From Hippopus hippopus (Eukaryota > Mollusca > Bivalvia > Cardiida > Cardiidae): DNA of 64,000 nt. Positions 8,152 through 22,412 of this stretch are shown here, in pieces; position 1 is the stretch's first letter; each line of letters begins with the position of its first letter. The stretch covers positions 46,397,412-46,461,411 of the forward strand of contig OX328109.1 in NCBI GenBank assembly GCA_946811185.2, read 5' to 3'. The notes under the pieces were generated by a model. It had not been told where the DNA came from, did no database searches, and saw nothing but the letters and a program-made list of their open reading frames with translations. Both the position numbers and the translations under genes were made by a program.

Positions 8152-10188
8152 TGTCACAAGTTGCTAAAACAGACTGAAAACTCTTTCAGTAACAACTGAT
8201 TTCTATTGCATAAGTCAAACAAAGGGAACTAAATTTTTAATTTTTTTTAATCTCTTTACACCATGACAAGAAATCCAGTTGCGTTGACTACTGTCTCATA
8301 TCTGCCAGTTACATGCCCGCGAAAACATGAAAAATCAACTTACGGCACATTCTATAGCAGACGACACCTGTTGCTTAAGTCAAATATAGGGATTTTTTTT
8401 TTTCGTTTTCTCTTGCTATGGCCATTGAATTGGTTACGATGACTATCCCACTCATACGTGACCGTTACGTGCTGTGCATAAAATCATAAAATCAACCTGG
8501 ACACTTTTGGAGGCAACTGATACATGTTGCACAAATCAAAGAAAGGTAAACCAAATTCGTTTTCATACCAGGGTCATGAAAAACATTGGACCAAATTTGG
8601 TGACCTCGTGAGTCATAAGTCGATTTTATGTTTAACCGCTGTGCAAAAACATTGATTCAGAAGCTGTTGCATAAACTTTTTCCAATAAGAAATCTTGTTC
8701 TTGTTTGAAAAATTTAGAAATAGGCCAATGAAATACAATAAGATGTAAGAATGACTACTAATAAAAACCGGTAAAATAGATAAAATGGCAAAGTTGGAGA
8801 TTCAACCTCTGACCATCAGGACCCAAAAGAGGTCTTGGTGCAGGGGTGAAACGCTCTTTGCGATTGAATAGGCTGAAATGACCCGAAGATTTAACATAGA
8901 TATGCAGAGATTTCCCCCTCTTCCAATCAGCCAATCAAATCTCAGGCCTCTCTTAAATTATCCAATCACAGAAGGTTTTAGAAAATCAAAATGGCGTCCA
9001 ATCAGCCAATCAAATCTCATCCCTCTCTTCAAATTATCCAATCAGAAAAGCTTTGAGAAATTCAATATTGCGCCCAATCAGCCTATCAAATTGCAGACAC
9101 ACCCCCACAATCATCCAATCAGAAAGCTTTGAGCCATTTTAAAATGGCGCCCGAAAATATCGATAGAAAACAGTGAACAAATATCGGCATAAAAGTGGAT
9201 TTTAAGTCTTCTTTGAAGGCTGTTATGCAGTCCTTGGCAAACTGCCAGGCATGCACCCTCCACACATGCCAGATTTCACTGAAAATGGGCGAACATTTAA
9301 GAAAACAGGGTGACAGAAGACCTTGTTTTGGTGCCTTCTAGCACGCACCTTGCAACAGTGACTTCCCCTGATCCCTTGATTCCTTGATTCGATTTGCTTT
9401 TCTAATTCAGGCCAACTGCCATACTGCACATTGATACTTTAAATATGCTAAGATAATCAATGTACAGTGTAGAAACCCCAGAAAATAAGAAAATAATGTC
9501 ACAAGTGGCAAAAAAAAGACTGAAAACTCTTTCAGTAGCAACTGCTTCCTATTGCATCAATCAAACAAAGGGAACTAAATTTTAATTTTTTTTTTTTTTA
9601 ATCTCTTTATACCGTGACAAGGAATCCAGTTACGTCTACTACCATCTCATATGTGCCAGTTACGCACCCGCGAAAACATGAAAAATCGACTTAATGGCAC
9701 ATTCCATAGCAGACGACACCTGTTGCTTAAGTCAATATAGGGAACAATTTTTTTTCTCAATTTCTCTTACTAGGGCCATTGAATTGGCATTGATACTTTA
9801 AATATGCTAAGATGATCAATGTACAGTGTAGAAACCCCAGAAAATAGTGTCACAAGTGGCTAAAAAAGACTGAAAAAACTTTCAGTAGCAACTGCTTCCT
9901 ATTTCATAAATCAAACAAAGGGAACTAAATTTTAATTTTTTTTTTAATCTCTTTATACCGTGACAAGAAATCCAGTTGCGTTGACTACCGTCTCATATGT
10001 GCCAGTTATCCACCCGCAAAAACATGAAAAATCAACATACGGCACATTCCATAGCAGATGACACCTGTTGCTTAAGTCAAATATAGGGTTTTTTTTGTCT
10101 TTTTCTCTTACTAGGGCCATTGAATTGGCATTGATACTTTGAATATGCTAAGATGATCAATGTACAGTGTAGAAATCTCAGAAAATAA
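8152..10188 (+). repeat. Monomer U5 (X4 front, beta back)
   Basis: CCAAT cluster 8923-9149. X4 differs from X3 by TTTCGTTTTC (8402-8411) where X3 has TTTCCTTTTC. It carries a private CTACTGTCTC. Confidence 0.95.
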
Positions 10189-12225
10189 TGTCACAAGTTG
10201 CTAAAACAGACTGAAAACTCTTTCAGTAACAACTGATTTCTATTGCATAAGTCAAACAAAGGGAACTAAATTTTTAATTTTTTTTAATCTCTTTACACCA
10301 TGACAAGAAATCCAGTTGCGTTGACTACCATCTCATATCTGCCAGTTACATGCCCGCGAAAACATGAAAAATCAACTTACGGCACATTCTATAGCAGACG
10401 ACACCTGTTGCTTAAGTCAAATATAGGGAATTTTTTTTTTCCTTTTCTCTTGCTATGGTCATTGAATTGGTTACGATGACTATCCCACTCATACGTGACC
10501 GTTACGTGCTGTGCATAAAATCATAAAATCAACCTGGACACTTTTGGAGGCAACTGATACATGTTGCACAAATCAAAGAAAGGTAAACCAAATTCGTTTT
10601 CATACCAGGGTCATGAAAAACATTGGACCAAATTTGGTGACCGCGTGAGTCATAAGTCGATTTTATGTTTAACCGCTGTGCAAAAACATTGATTCAGAAG
10701 CTGTTGCATAAACTTTTTCCAATAAGAAATCTTGTTCTTGTTTGAAGAATTTAGAAATAGGCCAATGAAATACAATAAGATGTAAGAATGACTACTAATA
10801 AAAACCGGTAAAATAGATAAAATGACAAAGTTGGAGATTGAACCTCTGACCATCAGGACCCAAAAGAGGTCTTGGTGCAGGGGTGAAACGCTCTTTGCGA
10901 TTGAATAGGCTGAAATGACCCGAAGATTTAACATAGATATGCAGAGATTTCCCCCTCTTCCAATCAGCCAATCAAATTGCAGGCCTCTCTTAAATTATCC
11001 AATCACAGAAGGTTTTAGAAAATCAAAATGGCGTCCAATCAGCCAATCAAATCTCATCCCTCTCTTCAAATTATCCAATCAGAAAAGCTTTGAGAAATTC
11101 AATATTGCGCCCAATCAGCCAATCAAATTGCAGACACACCCCCACAATCATCCAATCAGAAAGCTTTGAGCCATTTAAAAATGGCGCCCGAAAATGTCTA
11201 TAGAAAACAGTGAACAAATATCGGCATAAAAGTGGATTTTAAGTCTTCTTTGAAGGCTGTTATGCAGTCCTTGGCAAACTGCCAGGCATGCACCCTCCAC
11301 ACATGCCAGATTTCACTGAAAATGGGCGAACATTTAAGAAAACAGGGTGACAGAAGACCTTGTTTTGGTGCCTTCTAGCACGCACCTTGCAACAGTGACT
11401 TCCCCTGATCCCTTGATTCCTTGATTCGATTTGCTTTTCTAATTCAGGCCAACTGCCATACTGCACATTGATACTTTAAATATGCTAAGATAATCAATGT
11501 ACAGTGTAGAAACCCCAGAAAATAAGAAAATAATGTCACAAGTGGCAAAAAAAAGACTGAAAACTCTTTCAGTAGCAACTGCTTCCTATTGCATCAATCA
11601 AACAAAGGGAACTAAATTTTAATTTTTTTTTTTTTTTAATCTCTTTATACCGTGACAAGGAATCCAGTTACGTCTACTACCATCTCATATGTGCCAGTTA
11701 CGCACCTGCAAAAACATGAAAAATCGACTTATGGCACATTCCATAGCAGACGACACCTGTTGCTTAAGTCAATATAGGGAACAATTTTTTTTCTCAATTT
11801 CTCTTACTAGGGCCATTGAATTGGCATTGATACTTTCAATATGCTAAGATGATCAATGTACAGTGTAGAAACCCCAGAAAATAGTGTCACAAGTGGCTAA
11901 AAAAGACTGAAAAAACTTTCAGTACCAACTGCTTCCTATTTCATAAATCAAACAAAGGGAACTAAATTTTAATTTTTTTTTAATCTCTTTATACCGTGAC
12001 AAGAAATCCAGTTGCGTTGACTACCGTCTCATATGTGCCAGTTATGCACCCGCGAAAACATGAAAAATCAACTTACGGCACATTCCATAGCAGACGACAC
12101 CTGTTGCTTAAGTCAAATATAGGGATTTTTTCTTTCTTTTTCTCTTACTAGGGCCATTGAATTGGCATTGATACTTTGAATATGCTAAGATGATCAATGT
12201 ACAGTGTAGAAATCTCAGAAAATAA
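10189..12225 (+). repeat. Monomer U6 (Y front, alpha back)
   Basis: CCAAT cluster 10960-11186, nine boxes, DRE-type site lost. Private change CTTTCAATATGC in the linker near 11833. Confidence 0.95.
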
Positions 12226-14263
12226 TGTCACAAGTTGCTAAAACAGACTGAAAACTCTTTCAGTAACAACTGATTTCTATTGCATAAGTCAAACAAAGGG
12301 AACTAAATTTTTAATTTTTTTTAATCTCTTTACACCATGACAAGAAATCCAGTTGCGTTGACTACCGTCTCATATCTGCCAGTTACATGCCCGCGAAAAC
12401 ATGAAAAATCAACTTACGGCACATTCTATAGCAGACGACACCTGTTGCTTAAGTCAAATATAGGGATTTTTTTTTTTCCTTTTCTCTTGCTATGGCCATT
12501 GAATTGGTTACGATGACTATCCCACTCATACGTGACCGTTACGTGCTGTGCATAAAATCATAAAATCAACCTGGACACTTTTGGAGGCAACTGATACATG
12601 TTGCACAAATCAAAGAAAGGTAAACCAAATTCGTTTTCATACCAGGGTCATGAAAAACATTGGACCAAATTTGGTGACCGCGTGAGTCATAAGTCGATTT
12701 TATGTTTAACCGCTGTGCAAAAACATTGATTCAGAAGCTGTTGCATAAACTTTTTCCAATAAGAAATCTTGTTCTTGTTTGAAAAATTTAGAAATAGGCC
12801 AATGAAATACAATAAGATGTAAGAATGACTACTAATAAAAACCGGTAAAATAGATAAAATGGCAAAGTTGGAGATTCAACCTCTGACCATCAGGACCCAA
12901 AAGAGGTCTTGGTGCAGGGGTGAAACGCTCTTTGCGATTGAATAGGCTGAAATGACCCGAAGATTTAACATAGATATGCAGAGATTTCCCCCTCTTCCAA
13001 TCAGCCAATCAAATCTCAGGCCTCTCTTAAATTATCCAATCACAGAAGGTTTTAGAAAATCAAAATGGCGTCCAATCAGCCAATCAAATCTCATCCCTCT
13101 CTTCAAATTATCCAATCAGAAAAGCTTTGAGAAATTCAATATTGCGCCCAATCAGCCTATCAAATTGCAGACACACCCCCACAATCATCCAATCAGAAAG
13201 CTTTGAGCCATTTTAAAATGGCGCCCGAAAATATCGATAGAAAACAGTGAACAAATATCGGCATAAAAGTGGATTTTAAGTCTTCTTTGAAGGCTGTTAT
13301 GCAGTCCTTGGCAAACTGCCAGGCATGCACCCTCCACACATGCCAGATTTCACTGAAAATGGGCGAACATTTAAGAAAACAGGGTGACAGAAGACCTTGT
13401 TTTGGTGCCTTCTAGCACGCACCTTGCAACAGTGACTTCCCCTGATCCCTTGATTCCTTGATTCGATTTGCTTTTCTAATTCAGGCCAACTGCCATACTG
13501 CACATTGATACTTTAAATATGCTAAGATAATCAATGTACAGTGTAGAAACCCCAGAAAATAAGAAAATAATGTCACAAGTGGCAAAAAAAAGACTGAAAA
13601 CTCTTTCAGTAGCAACTGCTTCCTATTGCATCAATCAAACAAAGGGAACTAAATTTTAATTTTTTTTTTTTTTAATCTCTTTATACCGTGACAAGGAATC
13701 CAGTTACGTCTACTACCATCTCATATGTGCCAGTTACGCACCCGCGAAAACATGAAAAATCGACTTAATGGCACATTCCATAGCAGACGACACCTGTTGC
13801 TTAAGTCAATATAGGGAACAATTTTTTTTCTCAATTTCTCTTACTAGGGCCATTGAATTGGCATTGATACTTTAAATATGCTAAGATGATCAATGTACAG
13901 TGTAGAAACCCCAGAAAATAGTGTCACAAGTGGCTAAAAAAGACTGAAAAAACTTTCAGTAGCAACTGCTTCCTATTTCATAAATCAAACAAAGGGAACT
14001 AAATTTTAATTTTTTTTTTAATCTCTTTATACCGTGACAAGAAATCCAGTTGCGTTGACTACCGTCTCATATGTGCCAGTTATGCACCCGCAAAAACATG
14101 AAAAATCAACATACGGCACATTCCATAGCAGATGACACCTGTTGCTTAAGTCAAATATAGGGGTTTTTTTTTTCTTTTTCTCTTACTAGGGCCATTGAAT
14201 TGGCATTGATACTTTGAATATGCTAAGATGATCAATGTACAGTGTAGAAATCTCAGAAAATAA
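12226..14263 (+). repeat. Monomer U7 (X front with GACCGCG, beta-variant back)
   Basis: CCAAT cluster 12997-13223. An X front carries the Y-type GACCGCGTG, a local conversion patch. The back is beta except for GTTATGCACC and a GGGG-T9 tract. U24 has the same combination of front and back. Confidence 0.95.
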
Positions 14264-16300
14264 TGTCACAAGTTGCTAAAACAGACTGAAAACTCTTTCA
14301 GTAACAACTGATTTCTATTGCATAAGTCAAACAAAGGGAACTAAATTTTTAATTTTTTTTAATCTCTTTACACCATGACAAGAAATCCAGTTGCGTTGAC
14401 TACCATCTCATATCTGCCAGTTACATGCCCGCGAAAACATGAAAAATCAACTTACGGCACATTCTATAGCAGACGACACCTGTTGCTTAAGTCAAATATA
14501 GGGAATTTTTTTTTTCCTTTTCTCTTGCTATGGTCATTGAATTGGTTACGATGACTATCCCACTCATACGTGACCGTTACGTGCTGTGCATAAAATCATA
14601 AAATCAACCTGGACACTTTTGGAGGCAACTGATACATGTTGCACAAATCAAAGAAAGGTAAACCAAATTCGTTTTCATACCAGGGTCATGAAAAACATTG
14701 GACCAAATTTGGTGACCGCGTGAGTCATAAGTCGATTTTATGTTTAACCGCTGTGCAAAAACATTGATTCAGAAGCTGTTGCATAAACTTTTTCCAATAA
14801 GAAATCTTGTTCTTGTTTGAAGAATTTAGAAATAGGCCAATGAAATACAATAAGATGTAAGAATGACTACTAATAAAAACCGGTAAAATAGATAAAATGA
14901 CAAAGTTGGAGATTGAACCTCTGACCATCAGGACCCAAAAGAGGTCTTGGTGCAGGGGTGAAACGCTCTTTGCGATTGAATAGGCTGAAATGACCCGAAG
15001 ATTTAACATAGATATGCAGAGATTTCCCCCTCTTCCAATCAGCCAATCAAATTGCAGGCCTCTCTTAAATTATCCAATCACAGAAGGTTTTAGAAAATCA
15101 AAATGGCGTCCAATCAGCCAATCAAATCTCATCCCTCTCTTCAAATTATCCAATCAGAAAAGCTTTGAGAAATTCAATATTGCGCCCAATCAGCCAATCA
15201 AATTGCAGACACACCCCCACAATCATCCAATCAGAAAGCTTTGAGCCATTTAAAAATGGCGCCCGAAAATGTCTATAGAAAACAGTGAACAAATATCGGC
15301 ATAAAAGTGGATTTTAAGTCTTCTTTGAAGGCTGTTATGCAGTCCTTGGCAAACTGCCAGGCATGCACCCTCCACACATGCCAGATTTCACTGAAAATGG
15401 GCGAACATTTAAGAAAACAGGGTGACAGAAGACCTTGTTTTGGTGCCTTCTAGCACGCACCTTGCAACAGTGACTTCCCCTGATCCCTTGATTCCTTGAT
15501 TCGATTTGCTTTTCTAATTCAGGCCAACTGCCATACTGCACATTGATACTTTAAATATGCTAAGATAATCAATGTACAGTGTAGAAACCCCAGAAAATAA
15601 GAAAATAATGTCACAAGTGGCAAAAAAAAGACTGAAAACTCTTTCAGTAGCAACTGCTTCCTATTGCATCAATCAAACAAAGGGAACTAAATTTTAATTT
15701 TTTTTTTTTTTTAATCTCTTTATACCGTGACAAGGAATCCAGTTACGTCTACTACCATCTCATATGTGCCAGTTACGCACCTGCAAAAACATGAAAAATC
15801 GACTTATGGCACATTCCATAGCAGACGACACCTGTTGCTTAAGTCAATATAGGGAACAATTTTTTTTCTCAATTTCTCTTACTAGGGCCATTGAATTGGC
15901 ATTGATACTTTAAATATGCTAAGATGATCAATGTACAGTGTAGAAACCCCAGAAAATAGTGTCACAAGTGGCTAAAAAAGACTGAAAAAACTTTCAGTAC
16001 CAACTGCTTCCTATTTCATAAATCAAACAAAGGGAACTAAATTTTAATTTTTTTTTAATCTCTTTATACCGTGACAAGAAATCCAGTTGCGTTGACTACC
16101 GTCTCATATGTGCCAGTTATGCACCCGCGAAAACATGAAAAATCAACTTACGGCACATTCCATAGCAGACGACACCTGTTGCTTAAGTCAAATATAGGGA
16201 TTTTTTCTTTCTTTTTCTCTTACTAGGGCCATTGAATTGGCATTGATACTTTGAATATGCTAAGATGATCAATGTACAGTGTAGAAATCTCAGAAAATAA
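14264..16300 (+). repeat. Monomer U8 (Y front, alpha back)
   Basis: CCAAT cluster 15035-15261, nine boxes, TGTCTATA in place of the DRE-type site. Confidence 0.95.
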
Positions 16301-18338
16301 TGTCACAAGTTGCTAAAACAGACTGAAAACTCTTTCAGTAACAACTGATTTCTATTGCATAAGTCAAACAAAGGGAACTAAATTTTTAATTTTTTTTAAT
16401 CTCTTTACACCATGACAAGAAATCCAGTTGCGTTGACTACCGTCTCATATCTGCCAGTTACATGCCCGCGAAAACATGAAAAATCAACTTACGGCACATT
16501 CTATAGCAGACGACACCTGTTGCTTAAGTCAAATATAGGGATTTTTTTTTTTCCTTTTCTCTTGCTATGGCCATTGAATTGGTTACGATGACTATCCCAC
16601 TCATACGTGACCGTTACGTGCTGTGCATAAAATCATAAAATCAACCTGGACACTTTTGGAGGCAACTGATACATGTTGCACAAATCAAAGAAAGGTAAAC
16701 CAAATTCGTTTTCATACCAGGGTCATGAAAAACATTGGACCAAATTTGGTGACCTCGTGAGTCATAAGTCGATTTTATGTTTAACCGCTGTGCAAAAACA
16801 TTGATTCAGAAGCTGTTGCATAAACTTTTTCCAATAAGAAATCTTGTTCTTGTTTGAAGAATTTAGAAATAGGCCAATGAAATACAATAAGATGTAAGAA
16901 TGACTACTAATAAAAACCGGTAAAATAGATAAAATGGCAAAGTTGGAGATTCAACCTCTGACCATCAGGACCCAAAAGAGGTCTTGGTGCAGGGGTGAAA
17001 CGCTCTTTGTGATTGAATAGGCTGAAATGACCCGAAGATTTAACATAGATATGCAGAGATTTCCCCCTCTTCCAATCAGCCAATCAAATCTCAGGCCTCT
17101 CTTAAATTATCCAATCACAGAAGGTTTTAGAAAATCAAAATGGCGTCCAATCAGCCAATCAAATCTCATCCCTCTCTTCAAATTATCCAATCAGAAAAGC
17201 TTTGAGAAATTCAATATTGCGCCCAATCAGCCTATCAATTTGCAGACACACCCCCACAATCATCCAATCAGAAAGCTTTGAGCCATTTTAAAATGGCGCC
17301 CGAAAATATCGATAGAAAACAGTGAACAAATATCGGCATAAAAGTGGATTTTAAGTCTTCTTTGAAGGCTGTTATGCAGTCCTTGGCAAACTGCCAGGCA
17401 TGCACCCTCCACACATGCCAGATTTCACTGAAAATGGGCGAACATTTAAGAAAACAGGGTGACAGAAGACCTTGTTTTGGTGCCTTCTAGCACGCACCTT
17501 GCAACAGTGACTTCCCCTGATCCCTTGATTCCTTGATTCGATTTGCTTTTCTAATTCAGGCCAACTGCCATACTGCACATTGATACTTTAAATATGCTAA
17601 GATAATCAATGTACAGTGTAGAAACCCCAGAAAATAAGAAAATAATGTCACAAGTGGCAAAAAAAAGACTGAAAACTCTTTCAGTAGCAACTGCTTCCTA
17701 TTGCATCAATCAAACAAAGGGAACTAAATTTTAATTTTTTTTTTTTTTTTAATCTCTTTATACCGTGACAAGGAATCCAGTTACGTCTACTACCATCTCA
17801 TATGTGCCAGTTACGCACCTGCAAAAACATGAAAAATCGACTTATGGCACATTCCATAGCAGACGACACCTGTTGCTTAAGTCAATATAGGGAACAATTT
17901 TTTTTCTCAATTTCTCTTACTAGGGCCATTGAATTGGCATTGATACTTTAAATATGCTAAGATGATCAATGTACAGTGTAGAAACCCCAGAAAATAGTGT
18001 CACAAGTGGCTAAAAAAGACTGAAAAAACTTTCAGTACCAACTGCTTCCTATTTCATAAATCAAACAAAGGGAACTAAATTTTAATTTTTTTTTAATCTC
18101 TTTATACCGTGACAAGAAATCCAGTTGCGTTGACTACCGTCTCATATGTGCCAGTTATGCACCCGCGAAAACATGAAAAATCAACTTACGGCACATTCCA
18201 TAGCAGACGACACCTGTTGCTTAAGTCAAATATAGGGATTTTTTCTTTCTTTTTCTCTTACTAGGGCCATTGAATTGGCATTGATACTTTGAATATGCTA
18301 AGATGATCAATGTACAGTGTAGAAATCTCAGAAAATAA
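16301..18338 (+). repeat. Monomer U9 (X1 front, alpha back)
   Basis: CCAAT cluster 17072-17298. First unit of the X1-X3-third pattern that runs to U17. Confidence 0.95.
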
Positions 18339-20375
18339 TGTCACAAGTTGCTAAAACAGACTGAAAACTCTTTCAGTAACAACTGATTTCTATTGCATAA
18401 GTCAAACAAAGGGAACTAAATTTTTAATTTTTTTTAATCTCTTTACACCATGACAAGAAATCCAGTTGCGTTGACTACCGTCTCATATCTGCCAGTTACA
18501 TGCCCGCGAAAACATGAAAAATCAACTTACGGCACATTCTATAGCAGACGACACCTGTTGCTTAAGTCAAATATAGGGATTTTTTTTTTTCCTTTTCTCT
18601 TGCTATGGCCATTGAATTGGTTACGATGACTATCCCACTCATACGTGACCGTTACGTGCTGTGCATAAAATCATAAAATCAACCTGGACACTTTTGGAGG
18701 CAACTGATACATGTTGCACAAATCAAAGAAAGGTAAACCAAATTCGTTTTCATACCAGGGTCATGAAAAACATTGGACCAAATTTGGTGACCTCGTGAGT
18801 CATAAGTCGATTTTATGTTTAACCGCTGTGCAAAAACATTGATTCAGAAGCTGTTGCATAAACTTTTTCCAATAAGAAATCTTGTTCTTGTTTGAAAAAT
18901 TTAGAAATAGGCCAATGAAATACAATAAGATGTAAGAATGACTACTAATAAAAACCGGTAAAATAGATAAAATGGCAAAGTTGGAGATTCAACCTCTGAC
19001 CATCAGGACCCAAAAGAGGTCTTGGTGCAGGGGTGAAACGCTCTTTGCGATTGAATAGGCTGAAATGACCCGAAGATTTAACATAGATATGCAGAGATTT
19101 CCCCCTCTTCCAATCAGCCAATCAAATCTCAGGCCTCTCTTAAATTATCCAATCACAGAAGGTTTTAGAAAATCAAAATGGCGTCCAATCAGCCAATCAA
19201 ATCTCATCCCTCTCTTCAAATTATCCAATCAGAAAAGCTTTGAGAAATTCAATATTGCGCCCAATCAGCCTATCAAATTGCAGACACACCCCCACAATCA
19301 TCCAATCAGAAAGCTTTGAGCCATTTTAAAATGGCGCCCGAAAATATCGATAGAAAACAGTGAACAAATATCGGCATAAAAGTGGATTTTAAGTCTTCTT
19401 TGAAGGCTGTTATGCAGTCCTTGGCAAACTGCCAGGCATGCACCCTCCACACATGCCAGATTTCACTGAAAATGGGCGAACATTTAAGAAAACAGGGTGA
19501 CAGAAGACCTTGTTTTGGTGCCTTCTAGCACGCACCTTGCAACAGTGACTTCCCCTGATCCCTTGATTCCTTGATTCGATTTGCTTTTCTAATTCAGGCC
19601 AACTGCCATACTGCACATTGATACTTTAAATATGCTAAGATAATCAATGTACAGTGTAGAAACCCCAGAAAATAAGAAAATAATGTCACAAGTGGCAAAA
19701 AAAAGACTGAAAACTCTTTCAGTAGCAACTGCTTCCTATTGCATCAATCAAACAAAGGGAACTAAATTTTAATTTTTTTTTTTTTTAATCTCTTTATACC
19801 GTGACAAGGAATCCAGTTACGTCTACTACCATCTCATATGTGCCAGTTACGCACCCGCGAAAACATGAAAAATCGACTTAATGGCACATTCCATAGCAGA
19901 CGACACCTGTTGCTTAAGTCAATATAGGGAACAATTTTTTTTCTCAATTTCTCTTACTAGGGCCATTGAATTGGCATTGATACTTTAAATATGCTAAGAT
20001 GATCAATGTACAGTGTAGAAACCCCAGAAAATAGTGTCACAAGTGGCTAAAAAAGACTGAAAAAACTTTCAGTAGCAACTGCTTCCTATTTCATAAATCA
20101 AACAAAGGGAACTAAATTTTAATTTTTTTTTTAATCTCTTTATACCGTGACAAGAAATCCAGTTGCGTTGACTACCGTCTCATATGTGCCAGTTATCCAC
20201 CCGCAAAAACATGAAAAATCAACATACGGCACATTCCATAGCAGATGACACCTGTTGCTTAAGTCAAATATAGGGTTTTTTTTGTCTTTTTCTCTTACTA
20301 GGGCCATTGAATTGGCATTGATACTTTGAATATGCTAAGATGATCAATGTACAGTGTAGAAATCTCAGAAAATAA
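18339..20375 (+). repeat. Monomer U10 (X3 front, beta back)
   Basis: CCAAT cluster 19110-19336. Full beta back including GTTATCCACC. Confidence 0.95.
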
Positions 20376-22412
20376 TGTCACAAGTTGCTAAAACAGACTG
20401 AAAACTCTTTCAGTAACAACTGATTTCTATTGCATAAGTCAAACAAAGGGAACTAAATTTTTAATTTTTTTTAATCTCTTTACACCATGACAAGAAATCC
20501 AGTTGCGTTGACTACCATCTCATATCTGCCAGTTACATGCCCGCGAAAACATGAAAAATCAACTTACGGCACATTCTATAGCAGACGACACCTGTTGCTT
20601 AAGTCAAATATAGGGAATTTTTTTTTTCCTTTTCTCTTGCTATGGTCATTGAATTGGTTACGATGACTATCCCACTCATACGTGACCGTTACGTGCTGTG
20701 CATAAAATCATAAAATCAACCTGGACACTTTTGGAGGCAACTGATACATGTTGCACAAATCAAAGAAAGGTAAACCAAATTCGTTTTCATACCAGGGTCA
20801 TGAAAAACATTGGACCAAATTTGGTGACCGCGTGAGTCATAAGTCGATTTTATGTTTAACCGCTGTGCAAAAACATTGATTCAGAAGCTGTTGCATAAAC
20901 TTTTTCCAATAAGAAATCTTGTTCTTGTTTGAAGAATTTAGAAATAGGCCAATGAAATACAATAAGATGTAAGAATGACTACTAATAAAAACCGGTAAAA
21001 TAGATAAAATGACAAAGTTGGAGATTGAACCTCTGACCATCAGGACCCAAAAGAGGTCTTGGTGCAGGGGTGAAACGCTCTTTGCGATTGAATAGGCTGA
21101 AATGACCCGAAGATTTAACATAGATATGCAGAGATTTCCCCCTCTTCCAATCAGCCAATCAAATTGCAGGCCTCTCTTAAATTATCCAATCACAGAAGGT
21201 TTTAGAAAATCAAAATGGCGTCCAATCAGCCAATCAAATCTCATCCCTCTCTTCAAATTATCCAATCAGAAAAGCTTTGAGAAATTCAATATTGCGCCCA
21301 ATCAGCCAATCAAATTGCAGACACACCCCCACAATCATCCAATCAGAAAGCTTTGAGCCATTTAAAAATGGCGCCCGAAAATGTCTATAGAAAACAGTGA
21401 ACAAATATCGGCATAAAAGTGGATTTTAAGTCTTCTTTGAAGGCTGTTATGCAGTCCTTGGCAAACTGCCAGGCATGCACCCTCCACACATGCCAGATTT
21501 CACTGAAAATGGGCGAACATTTAAGAAAACAGGGTGACAGAAGACCTTGTTTTGGTGCCTTCTAGCACGCACCTTGCAACAGTGACTTCCCCTGATCCCT
21601 TGATTCCTTGATTCGATTTGCTTTTCTAATTCAGGCCAACTGCCATACTGCACATTGATACTTTAAATATGCTAAGATAATCAATGTACAGTGTAGAAAC
21701 CCCAGAAAATAAGAAAATAATGTCACAAGTGGCAAAAAAAAGACTGAAAACTCTTTCAGTAGCAACTGCTTCCTATTGCATCAATCAAACAAAGGGAACT
21801 AAATTTTAATTTTTTTTTTTTTTTAATCTCTTTATACCGTGACAAGGAATCCAGTTACGTCTACTACCATCTCATATGTGCCAGTTACGCACCTGCAAAA
21901 ACATGAAAAATCGACTTATGGCACATTCCATAGCAGACGACACCTGTTGCTTAAGTCAATATAGGGAACAATTTTTTTTCTCAATTTCTCTTACTAGGGC
22001 CATTGAATTGGCATTGATACTTTAAATATGCTAAGATGATCAATGTACAGTGTAGAAACCCCAGAAAATAGTGTCACAAGTGGCTAAAAAAGACTGAAAA
22101 AACTTTCAGTACCAACTGCTTCCTATTTCATAAATCAAACAAAGGGAACTAAATTTTAATTTTTTTTTAATCTCTTTATACCGTGACAAGAAATCCAGTT
22201 GCGTTGACTACCGTCTCATATGTGCCAGTTATGCACCCGCGAAAACATGAAAAATCAACTTACGGCACATTCCATAGCAGACGACACCTGTTGCTTAAGT
22301 CAAATATAGGGATTTTTTCTTTCTTTTTCTCTTACTAGGGCCATTGAATTGGCATTGATACTTTGAATATGCTAAGATGATCAATGTACAGTGTAGAAAT
22401 CTCAGAAAATAA
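20376..22412 (+). repeat. Monomer U11 (Y front, alpha back)
   Basis: CCAAT cluster 21147-21373, nine boxes. Confidence 0.95.
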